Shown here in pieces: positions 18,044 to 26,271 of a stretch of 64,000 nucleotides of DNA. Made by a program: the position numbers and the translations under genes. The notes beneath the pieces were generated by a model. It saw nothing but the letters and a program-made list of their open reading frames with translations, had not been told where the DNA came from and did no database searches. Each line of letters opens with the position of its first letter. The first letter of the stretch is position 1. Source of the stretch: Flavobacterium anseongense (GTDB taxonomy: Bacteria > Bacteroidota > Bacteroidia > Flavobacteriales > Flavobacteriaceae); NCBI RefSeq assembly GCF_021608185.1, contig NZ_JAKIHN010000009.1, forward strand, positions 1-64,000, written 5' to 3'.

Positions 18044-18120
18044 AGCTTTTTCTTTTGTTCGTTACTAAATATAACGCTTAAAAATACAAATTATTGTGTA
18101 ATTGCAACAGATATTTTTTA

Positions 18121-19347
18121 TTACACCAATTGTTTCAGGGCAATTTCAAAAGCAGTTGCGCTGATATTTTTTTTGTCTGCACTCAAATTGTGTGCCTTTT
18201 CTAACGCCTTTTTTATAGTTTCCGAAATGTCGTAGAAGATAGCCTCATCAGTCATTTGCACTTTTGCTTCCATAAAGTAAGCAAATACTCTGGCCATTCC
18301 ACAGTTTGAAATAAAGTCGGGAATCAAACTTACTTTGCTATCGGTTGCTTCCATGATGCTGCCAAAGAAAATTTCTTTATCGGCAAATGGCACATTGGCA
18401 CCACACGAAATAACTTCCAAACCATGATTGATAAGGTTATCGATTTGGTCTTTGGTTACCAATCTTGATGCTGCACAAGGAGCAAAAATATCAGCACCTA
18501 ATGTCCATATTTTTTGATTGATTTCTTCAAATGGTATCATGTTTTCTGCTACCAATTTGTTTCCGTCTTTGTTTAAGAACAATCTTTTTATTTCTTCAAA
18601 AGTGTAACCTTCTTCATTGATGATTCCACCATCACGGTCGATGATACCCACAATTTTTGCTCCCATTTCGGCAAGATAAAAAGCTGCCGCTGAACCAACA
18701 TTTCCAAAACCTTGTACAATGGCTTTTTTACCACGAACATCACCGCCATAAATACTATAATAATGGCGAACGGCTTCGGCAACGCCATAGCCTGTAATCA
18801 TATCGGCAACAGTGTATTTACGCAATACATCAGGAGAGAATTTTGGGTTTTCGATTACTTTGATTACGCCTTGACGCAATTGACCGATACGGTTGATTTT
18901 ATCAGCTTCGGTAGGTTTGAAATGTCCGTTAAAAACACCTTCCTGCGGATGCCATACACCACATTCTTCGGTAAACGGAATTACTTCGTGAATTTCATCA
19001 ACATTCAAATCACCACCTGTTCCGTAGTAGCTTTTTAACAGTGGTGATACGGCTTTATACCAACGTTGTAAAACCCCTTTTTTGCGTGGATCATTTGGGT
19101 CGAAGTTTATGCCCGATTTTGCACCGCCAATCGCCGGACCTGAAACAGAAAATTTAACTTCCATTGTTTTGGCTAACGATAGTACTTCGTTCATGTCTAG
19201 TCCTTTTCTCATTCGGGTTCCACCTCCAGCAGCACCTCCGCGAAGCGAATTAATAACGGTCCAACCTTCGGCCTCAGTCTCGGAATCTTTCCAGTTGAAT
19301 ACTATTTCAGGTGTTTTGTCTTCGAATTTTTTTAATAAGTCTTTCAT
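18121..19347 (-). CDS. Glu/Leu/Phe/Val family amino-acid dehydrogenase
   Basis: A 408-residue NAD(P)-dependent dehydrogenase of the glutamate dehydrogenase superfamily, performing oxidative deamination or the reverse. The catalytic Lys is in PAIGGAKSGINFDP, the catalytic Asp in GTGGDLNVDE, and the Rossmann motif in GFGNVGSAAAFYL. The region GGAAGGGTRMRKGL is the substrate-side glycine loop. Exact substrate (glutamate or a branched-chain amino acid) cannot be decided from the sequence; it is shorter than the common 445-residue GdhA. A box CAAATATA (19411-19418), which reads TATATTTG on the minus strand, lies upstream, followed by a 16-bp palindrome. Confidence 0.92.
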   Translation of the reverse strand: MKDLLKKFEDKTPEIVFNWKDSETEAEGWTVINSLRGGAAGGGTRMRKGLDMNEVLSLAKTMEVKFSVSGPAIGGAKSGINFDPNDPRKKGVLQRWYKAVSPLLKSYYGTGGDLNVDEIHEVIPFTEECGVWHPQEGVFNGHFKPTEADKINRIGQLRQGVIKVIENPKFSPDVLRKYTVADMITGYGVAEAVRHYYSIYGGDVRGKKAIVQGFGNVGSAAAFYLAEMGAKIVGIIDRDGGIINEEGYTFEEIKRLFLNKDGNKLVAENMIPFEEINQKIWTLGADIFAPCAASRLVTKDQIDNLINHGLEVISCGANVPFADKEIFFGSIMEATDSKVSLIPDFISNCGMARVFAYFMEAKVQMTDEAIFYDISETIKKALEKAHNLSADKKNISATAFEIALKQLV

Positions 19348-19433
19348 TGTTTTGCAATCTGAATTGGTTTCAGATTTTCATTTTAGTTAGAGTCAATTTA
19401 GTTTGTGGTGCAAATATAAGAATTAGGAATTAG

Positions 19434-19449
19434 TCCCGAAGCTTCGGGA
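19434..19449. repeat. Perfect 16-bp palindrome
   Basis: TCCCGAAGCTTCGGGA is a perfect palindrome flanked by imperfect ATTAG/ATTTG repeats. It lies between the dehydrogenase and the carbonic anhydrase-like gene, about where the -33 region of the dehydrogenase promoter would be. It could be a dispersed repeat or an operator. Confidence 0.6.
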
Positions 19450-19580
19450 TTTGAAATTAGGATTTGGGATTTGTTTTTTAATATTTATTTGATTTACCTA
19501 GAATTGTGCTTTTACTTTTTGTGTCTTAAAAGATTTTTTTTACTTTAGTAAGGCTATAGTTACTAACTTTTTTAATAGGT

Positions 19581-20327
19581 ATGAGAAAAAGAGATAAGCT
19601 GAACATAATTAGACAATATTATCCCAATGCTTCCACTACTATAGATAGTGTAAATCGGTTAATTGATTTTGTAGAAGAACAATTGGATTTAGAACCGAAT
19701 CAAGTTATGTTGGCCGACAGTATTTGTAGTGATGATGTGAATAGTATTCAATATCCGGTTAGAACGCATGAGTTTTTAGGTCCATTTAAAATGGGTGGAT
19801 TAGATGGTTTTCCATTTACTGGTTTGACCGGAATGGGCGCTTTTGCAAGCCATGTTCCTGACGAAGGTGCAGTTTTTATTTATTATGGTCCGCATATTGG
19901 CATTTCAAAAGAAGGGATAGTTGGTGAAATACATCGTTTTGGTCAATCTAAAAATTCGGGATGTTGTGGTGCAGCTCGAGCAGCTTTGGGTAAATTACAA
20001 AATAATCAAATCCAAGAAGGTAATATCACCGAAATGGATTATCAAATGAATATTCTGGAACAAATTGTCCTCAAAGAAAAAAACAGAATTACATCCGCAA
20101 CAGTTCCGCTATATGAAACTACTGAGGTTATTTATGAAGCCATAGATAAGCGTATAAATGAATTGGTTAAGGCTACAGCTTATAACTGTAAATATGTAAT
20201 ATTGGTAGGAGCAATTCTCATTAACAGTGATACAGATATAGGTTCGTTTAGTGCTACAAAGCGCTTTGACGTGATTGAACTAGCTACTGGCAAACGTATT
20301 GATTACCTTAATAAATATCCTTTATAA
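19581..20327 (+). CDS. LCIB/theta-type carbonic anhydrase-like protein
   Basis: A 248-residue cytoplasmic protein without signal peptide or membrane segment. Its central part matches what I recall of the LCIB/theta-carbonic anhydrase family (Cys-Gly-His-rich domain): GLTGMGAFASHVPDEG (about 81-96), YYGPHIGIS (about 101-109) and SGCCGAARAAL. Candidate zinc ligands by family analogy are Cys49 (in ICSDDVN), His91 and Cys128 or Cys129. The beta-carbonic-anhydrase-like Asp is Asp51, but Val stands where I would expect the paired Arg. The likely role is CO2/bicarbonate conversion, unproven. The next gene, a bestrophin channel, starts 3 bp after its stop, so the two are one operon. Confidence 0.75.
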   Translation: MRKRDKLNIIRQYYPNASTTIDSVNRLIDFVEEQLDLEPNQVMLADSICSDDVNSIQYPVRTHEFLGPFKMGGLDGFPFTGLTGMGAFASHVPDEGAVFIYYGPHIGISKEGIVGEIHRFGQSKNSGCCGAARAALGKLQNNQIQEGNITEMDYQMNILEQIVLKEKNRITSATVPLYETTEVIYEAIDKRINELVKATAYNCKYVILVGAILINSDTDIGSFSATKRFDVIELATGKRIDYLNKYPL

Positions 20328-20330
20328 ACT

Positions 20331-21329
20331 ATGTATACTAAAAGAAATTATGGTTTTTGGCAAACTTTTAATTGGTCAAAAATGCCTTTTATTTATGGGA
20401 CAATTTATGCAGGTGCTGTTTTATTAATTTATTGCTTGTTAAAAAAGAATTATGAAATAGACATATCATTACCATGGCAACCCATCAGTGTTTTGGGTAT
20501 TGCTGTTGCTTTTTATTTGGGATTTAAAAACAATGCCAGTTACGACAGAACATGGGAAGCCCGAAAAATTTGGGGCGGAATTGTCAACAATAGCAGAACT
20601 TTTGGAGTTGCAGTAACTGCTTTTATTGACGGGCCAAAAAAAGAGGAAATCAAAAAAAGAATTATTTATCGCCACATTGCTTGGATGACAGCTTTGCGTT
20701 ACCAATTGCGTTTGTCTCGTGAATGGGAACACCAAGAAGAAAGAATCAAAGGGATATATTTTCCGGAAGCTACGGATAAGTATTTTGACAAACTTGATGG
20801 GGAACTTTGCAAACTTTTAGCTAAAGAAGAACTCGAGGGTTGTATAGGCAAAGCCAATATTGCAGTACAAATTTTAAAACATCAGGCTAATGATTTACAA
20901 GCTTTGCGAAACCAAAATTACTTTGATGATTTCAGACATATGGAATTTCACAAGTTGATAGGGACTTTCTTTGACGACCAAGGAAGAAGTGAACGTATTA
21001 AAAACTTTCCTTTTCCGAGGCAGTATGCTTCCGTGGCGTTATGGCAAGCGCTTATTTTCTCCATCTTAATTCCTTTTGGCATGTTGAATGTTTTTGCCGA
21101 TGCTAAAGAATATTCTCATTTATTGGTAGTACTCTTTTCGGCTTTAGTGATTTGGGTTTTCTTTTTGATGGAAAAAATAGGTGATTACTCTGAAAATCCT
21201 TTTGAAGGTTCGTATAACGATATTCCGATTACGGCTATTTCGAGAGGCATTGAGATTGATTTGCTCCAAATGATAGATGATGAAAATATTCCTGCACCTT
21301 TAAAGAGTGAAAATGGTTTTTTGATGTAG
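20331..21329 (+). CDS. Bestrophin family anion channel
   Basis: A 332-residue membrane protein of the bestrophin/UPF0187 family. Membrane helices lie at about 17-37, 48-66, 228-250 and 258-278. The signature GIAVAFYLGFKNNASYDRTWEARKIWG follows the second helix (given here as GIAVAFYLGF then KNNASYDRTWEARKIWG), and the C-terminal motif NPFEGSYNDIPI is also typical. Bestrophins are pentameric chloride/bicarbonate channels; some bacterial ones conduct cations. Given the upstream carbonic anhydrase-like gene 3 bp away, bicarbonate is a reasonable substrate, but this is inference. Its stop codon directly abuts the stop of convergent anmK. Confidence 0.9.
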   Translation: MYTKRNYGFWQTFNWSKMPFIYGTIYAGAVLLIYCLLKKNYEIDISLPWQPISVLGIAVAFYLGFKNNASYDRTWEARKIWGGIVNNSRTFGVAVTAFIDGPKKEEIKKRIIYRHIAWMTALRYQLRLSREWEHQEERIKGIYFPEATDKYFDKLDGELCKLLAKEELEGCIGKANIAVQILKHQANDLQALRNQNYFDDFRHMEFHKLIGTFFDDQGRSERIKNFPFPRQYASVALWQALIFSILIPFGMLNVFADAKEYSHLLVVLFSALVIWVFFLMEKIGDYSENPFEGSYNDIPITAISRGIEIDLLQMIDDENIPAPLKSENGFLM

Positions 21330-22397
21330 TTATGGTTGAAATATTTCGCCGCTACTATGATCTTTCTTCGCACCAGTAACACTACTCAAAACATTAATCT
21401 CACCACGTAATTTTAAAACGCCAAGCAACGCAAAAATCAAGGCTTCTTTGAACTCAATAGTTTTTTTATCAGGAATAATAATTTCAAGTTGAGGTAAATG
21501 ATAGCGCATTCGTTCCATCAAAAAATCATTATAGGTTCCGCCACCGGTTGCTAATAGTTTGCCTTGCTTTTTTGGTAAAGCCACAGCAGTCTGAAAAGTA
21601 ATATGCTCAATAAATGTCCGCATCTTATCTTCTATTGGAATAGTGTATCGTTCTATCAATGGCAAAACAGTTGTTTTTACAAATTCAAATCCGAGCGATT
21701 TTGGAAACGGTTTTTTGTAATAATCCAATGCATTCAATTCATTCATTAAATCGGTATTGCCTTTTCCTGAACGTGCAATTTTTCCTTTATCATCATAATC
21801 CAATCCGAGTTGATTTGCATAAAAATTCAGAACGGTATTTACCGGAGAAATGTCAAAAGCGATTCTGTTGCCATTTTGCTCAAATGAAACATTAGAAAAG
21901 CCACCCAAATTCAGGCAATAATAAAAATCCGAAAATAAAATCCGGTCACCAATCGGAACCAATGGTGCCCCTTGTCCACCCAACTCAACATCTTGAACTC
22001 TAAAATCACAAACCACAGTCTGGTTAATCAGTTTTGCTATTTTGGGAAGATTTCCAATTTGAAGCGTAAAGCCATTTTGTGGCTGATGCAGAATTGTATG
22101 TCCATGAGAACAAACTGCATCGAGGTTTTTTAAATTGTTTTTTTCAATAAAGGTCTTGATGACATTTGCCAACAACACTGTATAGTCTTCATTGAGTTGC
22201 TGCAATTCGACTTCGGAAAAATCAACGGCAGTTTTTAATTTGTTTAACCAATCATTGCTATAAGAAACGGTTTCGGTTTCAAGAATTTCGAAGTTCCATT
22301 TACCTTCAATTATTGAAAAATATATGTGTGCCAAATCGATGCCATCAAGCGAAGTGCCTGACATTACTCCGATAACATTGTAGGTTTTTTTAAACAT
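21330..22397 (-). CDS. anmK: Anhydro-N-acetylmuramic acid kinase
   Basis: A 355-residue sugar kinase that opens and phosphorylates 1,6-anhydro-MurNAc to MurNAc-6-phosphate during peptidoglycan recycling. The family start IGVMSGTSLDGIDLA, the middle HGHTILHQP, FRVQDVELGGQGAPLVP and the C-terminal LLATGGGTYNDFLMERM are present. Length is typical. Its TAA is immediately adjacent to the TAG of the convergent bestrophin gene, with no space for a terminator, so the two transcripts must overlap. It is divergent from the acyl-CoA dehydrogenase gene. Confidence 0.95.
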   Translation of the reverse strand: MFKKTYNVIGVMSGTSLDGIDLAHIYFSIIEGKWNFEILETETVSYSNDWLNKLKTAVDFSEVELQQLNEDYTVLLANVIKTFIEKNNLKNLDAVCSHGHTILHQPQNGFTLQIGNLPKIAKLINQTVVCDFRVQDVELGGQGAPLVPIGDRILFSDFYYCLNLGGFSNVSFEQNGNRIAFDISPVNTVLNFYANQLGLDYDDKGKIARSGKGNTDLMNELNALDYYKKPFPKSLGFEFVKTTVLPLIERYTIPIEDKMRTFIEHITFQTAVALPKKQGKLLATGGGTYNDFLMERMRYHLPQLEIIIPDKKTIEFKEALIFALLGVLKLRGEINVLSSVTGAKKDHSSGEIFQP

Positions 22398-22417
22398 TGG
22401 CTAAATTTACGAAATCG

Positions 22418-22449
22418 TTTGAAATTTTAACTTTTATATTCTATTTTTG
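22418..22449 (+). promoter_or_regulatory. Promoter for the acyl-CoA dehydrogenase gene
   Basis: TTTG (22418-22421), a 20-base gap and TATTTTTG (22442-22449) match the Bacteroidetes consensus, 42 bp before the ATG at 22492. An opposing box CAAAATTA (22455-22462) reads TAATTTTG on the minus strand and could serve anmK. Confidence 0.65.
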
Positions 22450-22491
22450 CACACCAAAATTAACGAAACAACAACACAAATCTTCACAACT

Positions 22492-23628
22492 ATGGATTTT
22501 AATTTAACCGAAGAACAGCTAATGATTCAACAAGCAGCAAGAGATTTTGCTGTAGCAGAATTATTACCTGGCGTAATTGAAAGAGACGAACATTCTAAGT
22601 TTCCAACAGAACAAGTAAAAATGATGGCGGAATTAGGATTCTTAGGAATGATGGTGGATCCAAAATATGGTGGAGCAGGATTAGACAGTGTTTCTTATGT
22701 TTTGGCGATGACCGAAATTGCTAAAGTGGATGCTTCGGCTGCGGTTATCATGTCGGTAAACAATTCTTTGGTTTGTGCCGGAATGGAAAAATATTGTTCG
22801 GAAGAACAAAAAATGAAATACTTAGTGCCATTGGCAAAAGGAGAAGTTATAGGCGCTTTCTGCTTATCTGAACCGGAAGCAGGTAGTGATGCAAGTTCAC
22901 AAAAAACAACAGCTATTGATAAGGGCGATTACTATTTGTTAAACGGAACCAAAAACTGGATTACCAACGGCGGAACAGCTTCGACTTATTTAGTGATTGC
23001 ACAAACCGATGTAGCAAAAGGACACAAAGGAATCAATGCTTTTATCGTTGAAAAAGGCTGGGCTGGTTTTGAAATCGGTCCAAAAGAAAAGAAAATGGGA
23101 ATTCGCGGAAGCGATACTCATTCGCTAATGTTTACTGATGTTAAAGTTCCAAAAGAAAATAGGATTGGCGCTGATGGTTTTGGTTTTAATTTCGCAATGA
23201 ATGTCTTAAACGGAGGAAGAATCGGGATTGCATCACAAGCATTAGGAATTGCAACCGGAGCTTATGAATTGGCTTTGAAATATTCGCATGAACGTAAAGC
23301 ATTTGGCAAAGAAATTTTTAAACACCAAGCTATTGCGTTTAAATTAGCGGATATGTATGTGAAAATTACGGCTGCTAAACTTTTGATTATGAAAGCTGCC
23401 TGCGAAAAAGATGAAGGAAAAGACATTGCGCATTCGGGTTCGATGGCAAAACTTTATGCTTCTGAAATTGCTTTGGAAGTTGCCAATGAAGCGGTTCAAA
23501 TTCATGGCGGAAACGGTTATGTTGCCGAATATCATGTAGAGCGTATGATGCGTGATTCGAAAATTACGCAGATTTATGAAGGAACTTCAGAAATTCAAAG
23601 AATTGTAATTTCTCGTGGTTTGGTATAA
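22492..23628 (+). CDS. Acyl-CoA dehydrogenase, short-chain type
   Basis: About 378 residues from ATG 22492 (MDFNLTEEQLMIQQAARDFA); an upstream TTG overlapping the promoter was rejected. It is a FAD enzyme that makes the alpha-beta double bond of acyl-CoA in fatty-acid or amino-acid breakdown. The signatures GAFCLSEPEAGSD, NWITNGG, the helical domain with HERKAFGKEI, and QIYEGTSEIQRIVISR with the catalytic Glu are present. It resembles butyryl-CoA dehydrogenases. It is a single-gene unit between its promoter and a terminator. Confidence 0.94.
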   Translation: MDFNLTEEQLMIQQAARDFAVAELLPGVIERDEHSKFPTEQVKMMAELGFLGMMVDPKYGGAGLDSVSYVLAMTEIAKVDASAAVIMSVNNSLVCAGMEKYCSEEQKMKYLVPLAKGEVIGAFCLSEPEAGSDASSQKTTAIDKGDYYLLNGTKNWITNGGTASTYLVIAQTDVAKGHKGINAFIVEKGWAGFEIGPKEKKMGIRGSDTHSLMFTDVKVPKENRIGADGFGFNFAMNVLNGGRIGIASQALGIATGAYELALKYSHERKAFGKEIFKHQAIAFKLADMYVKITAAKLLIMKAACEKDEGKDIAHSGSMAKLYASEIALEVANEAVQIHGGNGYVAEYHVERMMRDSKITQIYEGTSEIQRIVISRGLV

Positions 23629-23683
23629 ATTTTTTTCCTATATTTGAGAAGAATAAATCTTGAAATTTAAAATTAATAATCAC

Positions 23684-23712
23684 TAAACCCTTTCGGAAAC
23701 GAGAGGGTTTTT
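23684..23712 (+). terminator. Rho-independent terminator after acyl-CoA dehydrogenase
   Basis: AAACCCT pairs with AGGGTTT around a 12-base loop, followed by T residues, 55 bp after the stop codon. Confidence 0.7.
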
Positions 23713-23743
23713 TGATTTAAAAAAATTAGTACATTTACTCTAT

Positions 23744-24430
23744 ATGTATGATGAATTAAAATATTGGTATCTCCGCGATCATAAATTGTTTTGGACATTG
23801 AGCATGTCACAAATCAAGCAGTTATGCATTATTACCGGTTTTAAAAAAGCAAAGAAAGGCGATATTATTTATTTTTCTTCTTCTGATGTGCCTCGTGTTT
23901 TTTTACTCAAAAAAGGCAATATCAAAATTGTTTCTGTTGATGAAGACGGCAACGAAACTATCAAAGATATTATCCAAAAAGGCGATTTATTTGGTGAATT
24001 AGAATTAGAAAACGACCGAAATTCAAATGAATATGCCAAAGCTTTAACTGATGAAGTTACCATTTGTAGTTTTCTGATGTCTGACTTTGAAGATTTGTTG
24101 TTGCGTAATCCAAGTCTGGCGCTGTCTTATACCAAGTTCGTTGGTTTGAAAATGAAACGTATCAAAAATAATTATGCCAATCTGATTTCTAAAGATGCCA
24201 AAACTAGGTTACTGACTTTCTTGAAAGACTGGGCAGAACGCGATGGGAAAAGAGATGGAAACCGAGTTGTCATCGAAAATTACCTTACTCAAAACGATAT
24301 CGCCCAAATCATTTGCACTTCACGCCAAACCGCTACGTCATTGCTAAACGAACTCGAAGAAAAAGGCTTGATGCATTATGGTAGAAAAGAAATTATTATA
24401 GAAGATATAACCAAGTTACTAACTATTTAA
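23744..24430 (+). CDS. Crp/Fnr family transcriptional regulator
   Basis: A 228-residue regulator. The N-terminal cyclic-nucleotide-binding-like beta roll (KKGDIIYFSSSDVPRVFLLKKGNIKIV...GDLFGELELE) is at about 30-120. A dimer helix follows, then a winged helix with recognition helix TQNDIAQIICTSRQTATSLLNELEEKG. There is no Cys cluster for an FNR-type iron-sulfur centre. The loop lacks the full Arg/Ser set of cAMP-binding Crp, so its ligand is unknown. It lies 7 bp upstream of the lipoprotein gene at 24438. Confidence 0.92.
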   Translation: MYDELKYWYLRDHKLFWTLSMSQIKQLCIITGFKKAKKGDIIYFSSSDVPRVFLLKKGNIKIVSVDEDGNETIKDIIQKGDLFGELELENDRNSNEYAKALTDEVTICSFLMSDFEDLLLRNPSLALSYTKFVGLKMKRIKNNYANLISKDAKTRLLTFLKDWAERDGKRDGNRVVIENYLTQNDIAQIICTSRQTATSLLNELEEKGLMHYGRKEIIIEDITKLLTI

Positions 24431-24437
24431 ATAATAA

Positions 24438-25010
24438 ATGAAAGCAAACTTTATTGGGCTACTGCTCCTATATGCATTAAGTATAGGTTGCTCTGAAAGT
24501 AAATCAGATTCCTTGCCACCAGTATGCGACACTACTAATTCGGAGTTTCATCAACTGTATGACCAGCTAGCTGTAACCTATGATGACAGGGTTACATTTG
24601 ATACGTCAAGGCACGACTATAGTTTTGAAGTATTAACCCCAAAAAATATATGCAGCATCGGGTACCAAAGTTATCCTGATATTGCTTCTGTCCCATATCG
24701 AATAGAAATTTTTGACAATACATCAGCTACTTTAATTTATAGTGGTGACCATGTTTTTTCATCAACGGCAACTTCGTATGTGTCTGTTGGCTCCATTCCA
24801 TTGTTGGTTGGGCATTCCTATACCATCAAAAGAATACAGAATAACTGGGCACCATACATTACAAATACCATGGGAAGGTTATTGTATAATTCCGGACCAA
24901 ATTATGTTTTCCCTTTTGTTATGGGTGATCTCAAAATAACGGATGCCTTTGTGTTAAATACAACCTATAAAAGAGGAATACCATTTATTGATATCGTTTT
25001 TGAACAATAA
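24438..25010 (+). CDS. Lipoprotein of unknown function
   Basis: A 190-residue protein with a lipoprotein signal (LLLYALSIGCSESK, Cys at about 18). I do not recognise a domain. The body is rich in beta-strand pattern and aromatic residues (YDDRVTFDTSRHDYSFEV, SVPYRIEIFDN, VSVGSIPLLVGHSYTIKR), compatible with an Ig-like or jelly-roll fold. It follows the Crp/Fnr gene by 7 bp. Its stop overlaps the start of the GNAT gene (TAATGA), so the three genes are likely co-transcribed. Confidence 0.75.
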   Translation: MKANFIGLLLLYALSIGCSESKSDSLPPVCDTTNSEFHQLYDQLAVTYDDRVTFDTSRHDYSFEVLTPKNICSIGYQSYPDIASVPYRIEIFDNTSATLIYSGDHVFSSTATSYVSVGSIPLLVGHSYTIKRIQNNWAPYITNTMGRLLYNSGPNYVFPFVMGDLKITDAFVLNTTYKRGIPFIDIVFEQ

Positions 25011-25543
25011 TGATACATTTTGATAATTATACCGTCCGACGAATAGTAATCAGTGATTTGGAAAACTACTTTTCGCTGATTGAAAATAACCGCAAAAGAC
25101 TTGAGGATTTTTTTACCGGAACAGTTTCCAGAACACGAACATTTGAAGACACAGAAGTTTTTTTGCGCGAAATAATTCAAAAACGTTATGCTAAACTCTA
25201 TTATGCGTTTGTTATAGAGAATGATGAAAATATGGAGCTAGTTGGTTTTATTGACATAAAAAACATCGATTGGAATATTCCAAAAGCCGAATTGGGATTT
25301 TATACTGATAAAGATTACGCAGGAAAAGGGATAAGCTCAAAAGCATTTTCTTTGTTTGTGGATTATTGCTTTGACCATTTTGGTTTTGCAAAACTGTTTT
25401 TGAGAACACACGAAAGTAATATTGCTGCCCAAAAGCTGGCAGATAAAGCTGGTTTTCAAATTGAAGGTAAAATCAGAAAAGACTATAAAACCACAAAAGG
25501 AGAAGTGGTTGACTTGATTTATTATGGTAGAATTAAAGAATAG
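25010..25543 (+). CDS. GNAT family N-acetyltransferase (RimJ/RimL type)
   Basis: A 177-residue acetyltransferase. The N-terminal substrate part (YTVRRIVISDLENYFSLIENNRKRL) resembles ribosomal-protein N-acetyltransferases. Acetyl-CoA binding is suggested by ELGFYTDKDYAGKGISSKAF and FLRTHESNIAAQKLADKAGF. Its target is not predictable; the RimJ/RimL group acts on protein N-termini or small amines. Its ATG overlaps the stop of the preceding lipoprotein gene. Confidence 0.88.
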   Translation: MIHFDNYTVRRIVISDLENYFSLIENNRKRLEDFFTGTVSRTRTFEDTEVFLREIIQKRYAKLYYAFVIENDENMELVGFIDIKNIDWNIPKAELGFYTDKDYAGKGISSKAFSLFVDYCFDHFGFAKLFLRTHESNIAAQKLADKAGFQIEGKIRKDYKTTKGEVVDLIYYGRIKE

Positions 25544-25581
25544 AAGCTGCCAAAAAACAGGCATAAATCAATAAAGGGAAA

Positions 25582-25611
25582 ATTGTCCATCACCTTGCGT
25601 TTATTGTCCAT
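25582..25611 (+). promoter_or_regulatory. Candidate operator: 9-bp direct repeats 21 bp apart
   Basis: ATTGTCCAT occurs at 25582-25590 and again at 25603-25611, exactly 21 bp apart (two helical turns), a spacing commonly used by AraC-family regulators. The pair lies 69 bp upstream of the AhpD-like gene start. The downstream three-gene unit ends with an AraC-type regulator gene, which makes autoregulation plausible. Confidence 0.45.
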
Positions 25612-25679
25612 TTTATAGCATTTAAAGCTGTCGCATCTTTGCAATGTCAATAACGACAAACAATTTAAATAAATATAAA

Positions 25680-26216
25680 ATGACTACAACAACATTTTCA
25701 GTTCCGACAAGAGAACAAGTTTCAGAAAACAATCAAGCTATTTTTGATAATTTACAAAAAGCTTTAGGTTTTGTCCCTAATTTATATGCAACAATCGCAT
25801 ATTCAAAAAATGGGTTAGAAAAATATTTAGCATATCAAAATGCAAAAACATCACTAAGTAATAAAGAGAAAGAAGCCGTCAACTTAATCGTTAGCCAAGT
25901 GAACAATTGCATTTACTGTCAAAGTGCTCATACTATTATTGGAAAAATGAATGGTTTTTCAGATGAGCAATTGTTAGACATCAGAAGAGGAAAAAGCACA
26001 GATGCGAAATTAGATGCATTAGTAAAATTGGCAGCAGAAATTACTCAAACCAGAGGTAATGCCAATTCAGACATTGTTGATGCTTTCTTCGCTCAAGGCT
26101 ATACCAACGAAAATTTGGTTGATTTGATTTTGCAGGTAAGCGACAAGACAGCTATGAACTATTTGCATAACCTGACTCAAATTCCGGTTGACTTTCCATT
26201 AGCTCCGACTTTATAA
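25680..26216 (+). CDS. AhpD-like carboxymuconolactone decarboxylase family protein
   Basis: About 178 residues from ATG 25680; ATG 25644 lies so close to the putative transcription start that it is less likely. The AhpD core appears as EAVNLIVSQVNNCIYCQSAH, where CxxC plus His forms the peroxidase-like redox site. The C-terminal helices (QVSDKTAMNYLHNLTQIPVD) are those of the peroxidase-related family. The likely role is disulfide-based detoxification of peroxides or reactive small molecules. It is first in a unit with a DUF1348 protein and an AraC regulator. Confidence 0.85.
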   Translation: MTTTTFSVPTREQVSENNQAIFDNLQKALGFVPNLYATIAYSKNGLEKYLAYQNAKTSLSNKEKEAVNLIVSQVNNCIYCQSAHTIIGKMNGFSDEQLLDIRRGKSTDAKLDALVKLAAEITQTRGNANSDIVDAFFAQGYTNENLVDLILQVSDKTAMNYLHNLTQIPVDFPLAPTL

Positions 26217-26226
26217 TTTGTAAATT

Positions 26227-26262
26227 AGCAAACCAATTCTATTGAGTTGGTTTGCTTTAATT
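26227..26262 (+). terminator. Hairpin between AhpD-like and DUF1348 genes
   Basis: AGCAAACCAA (26227-26236) pairs perfectly with TTGGTTTGCT (26247-26256) around a 10-base loop, followed by a T-rich but interrupted tail. It may be a weak terminator or attenuator that lowers expression of the next two genes. Confidence 0.6.
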
Positions 26263-26271
26263 TTATTTAAA

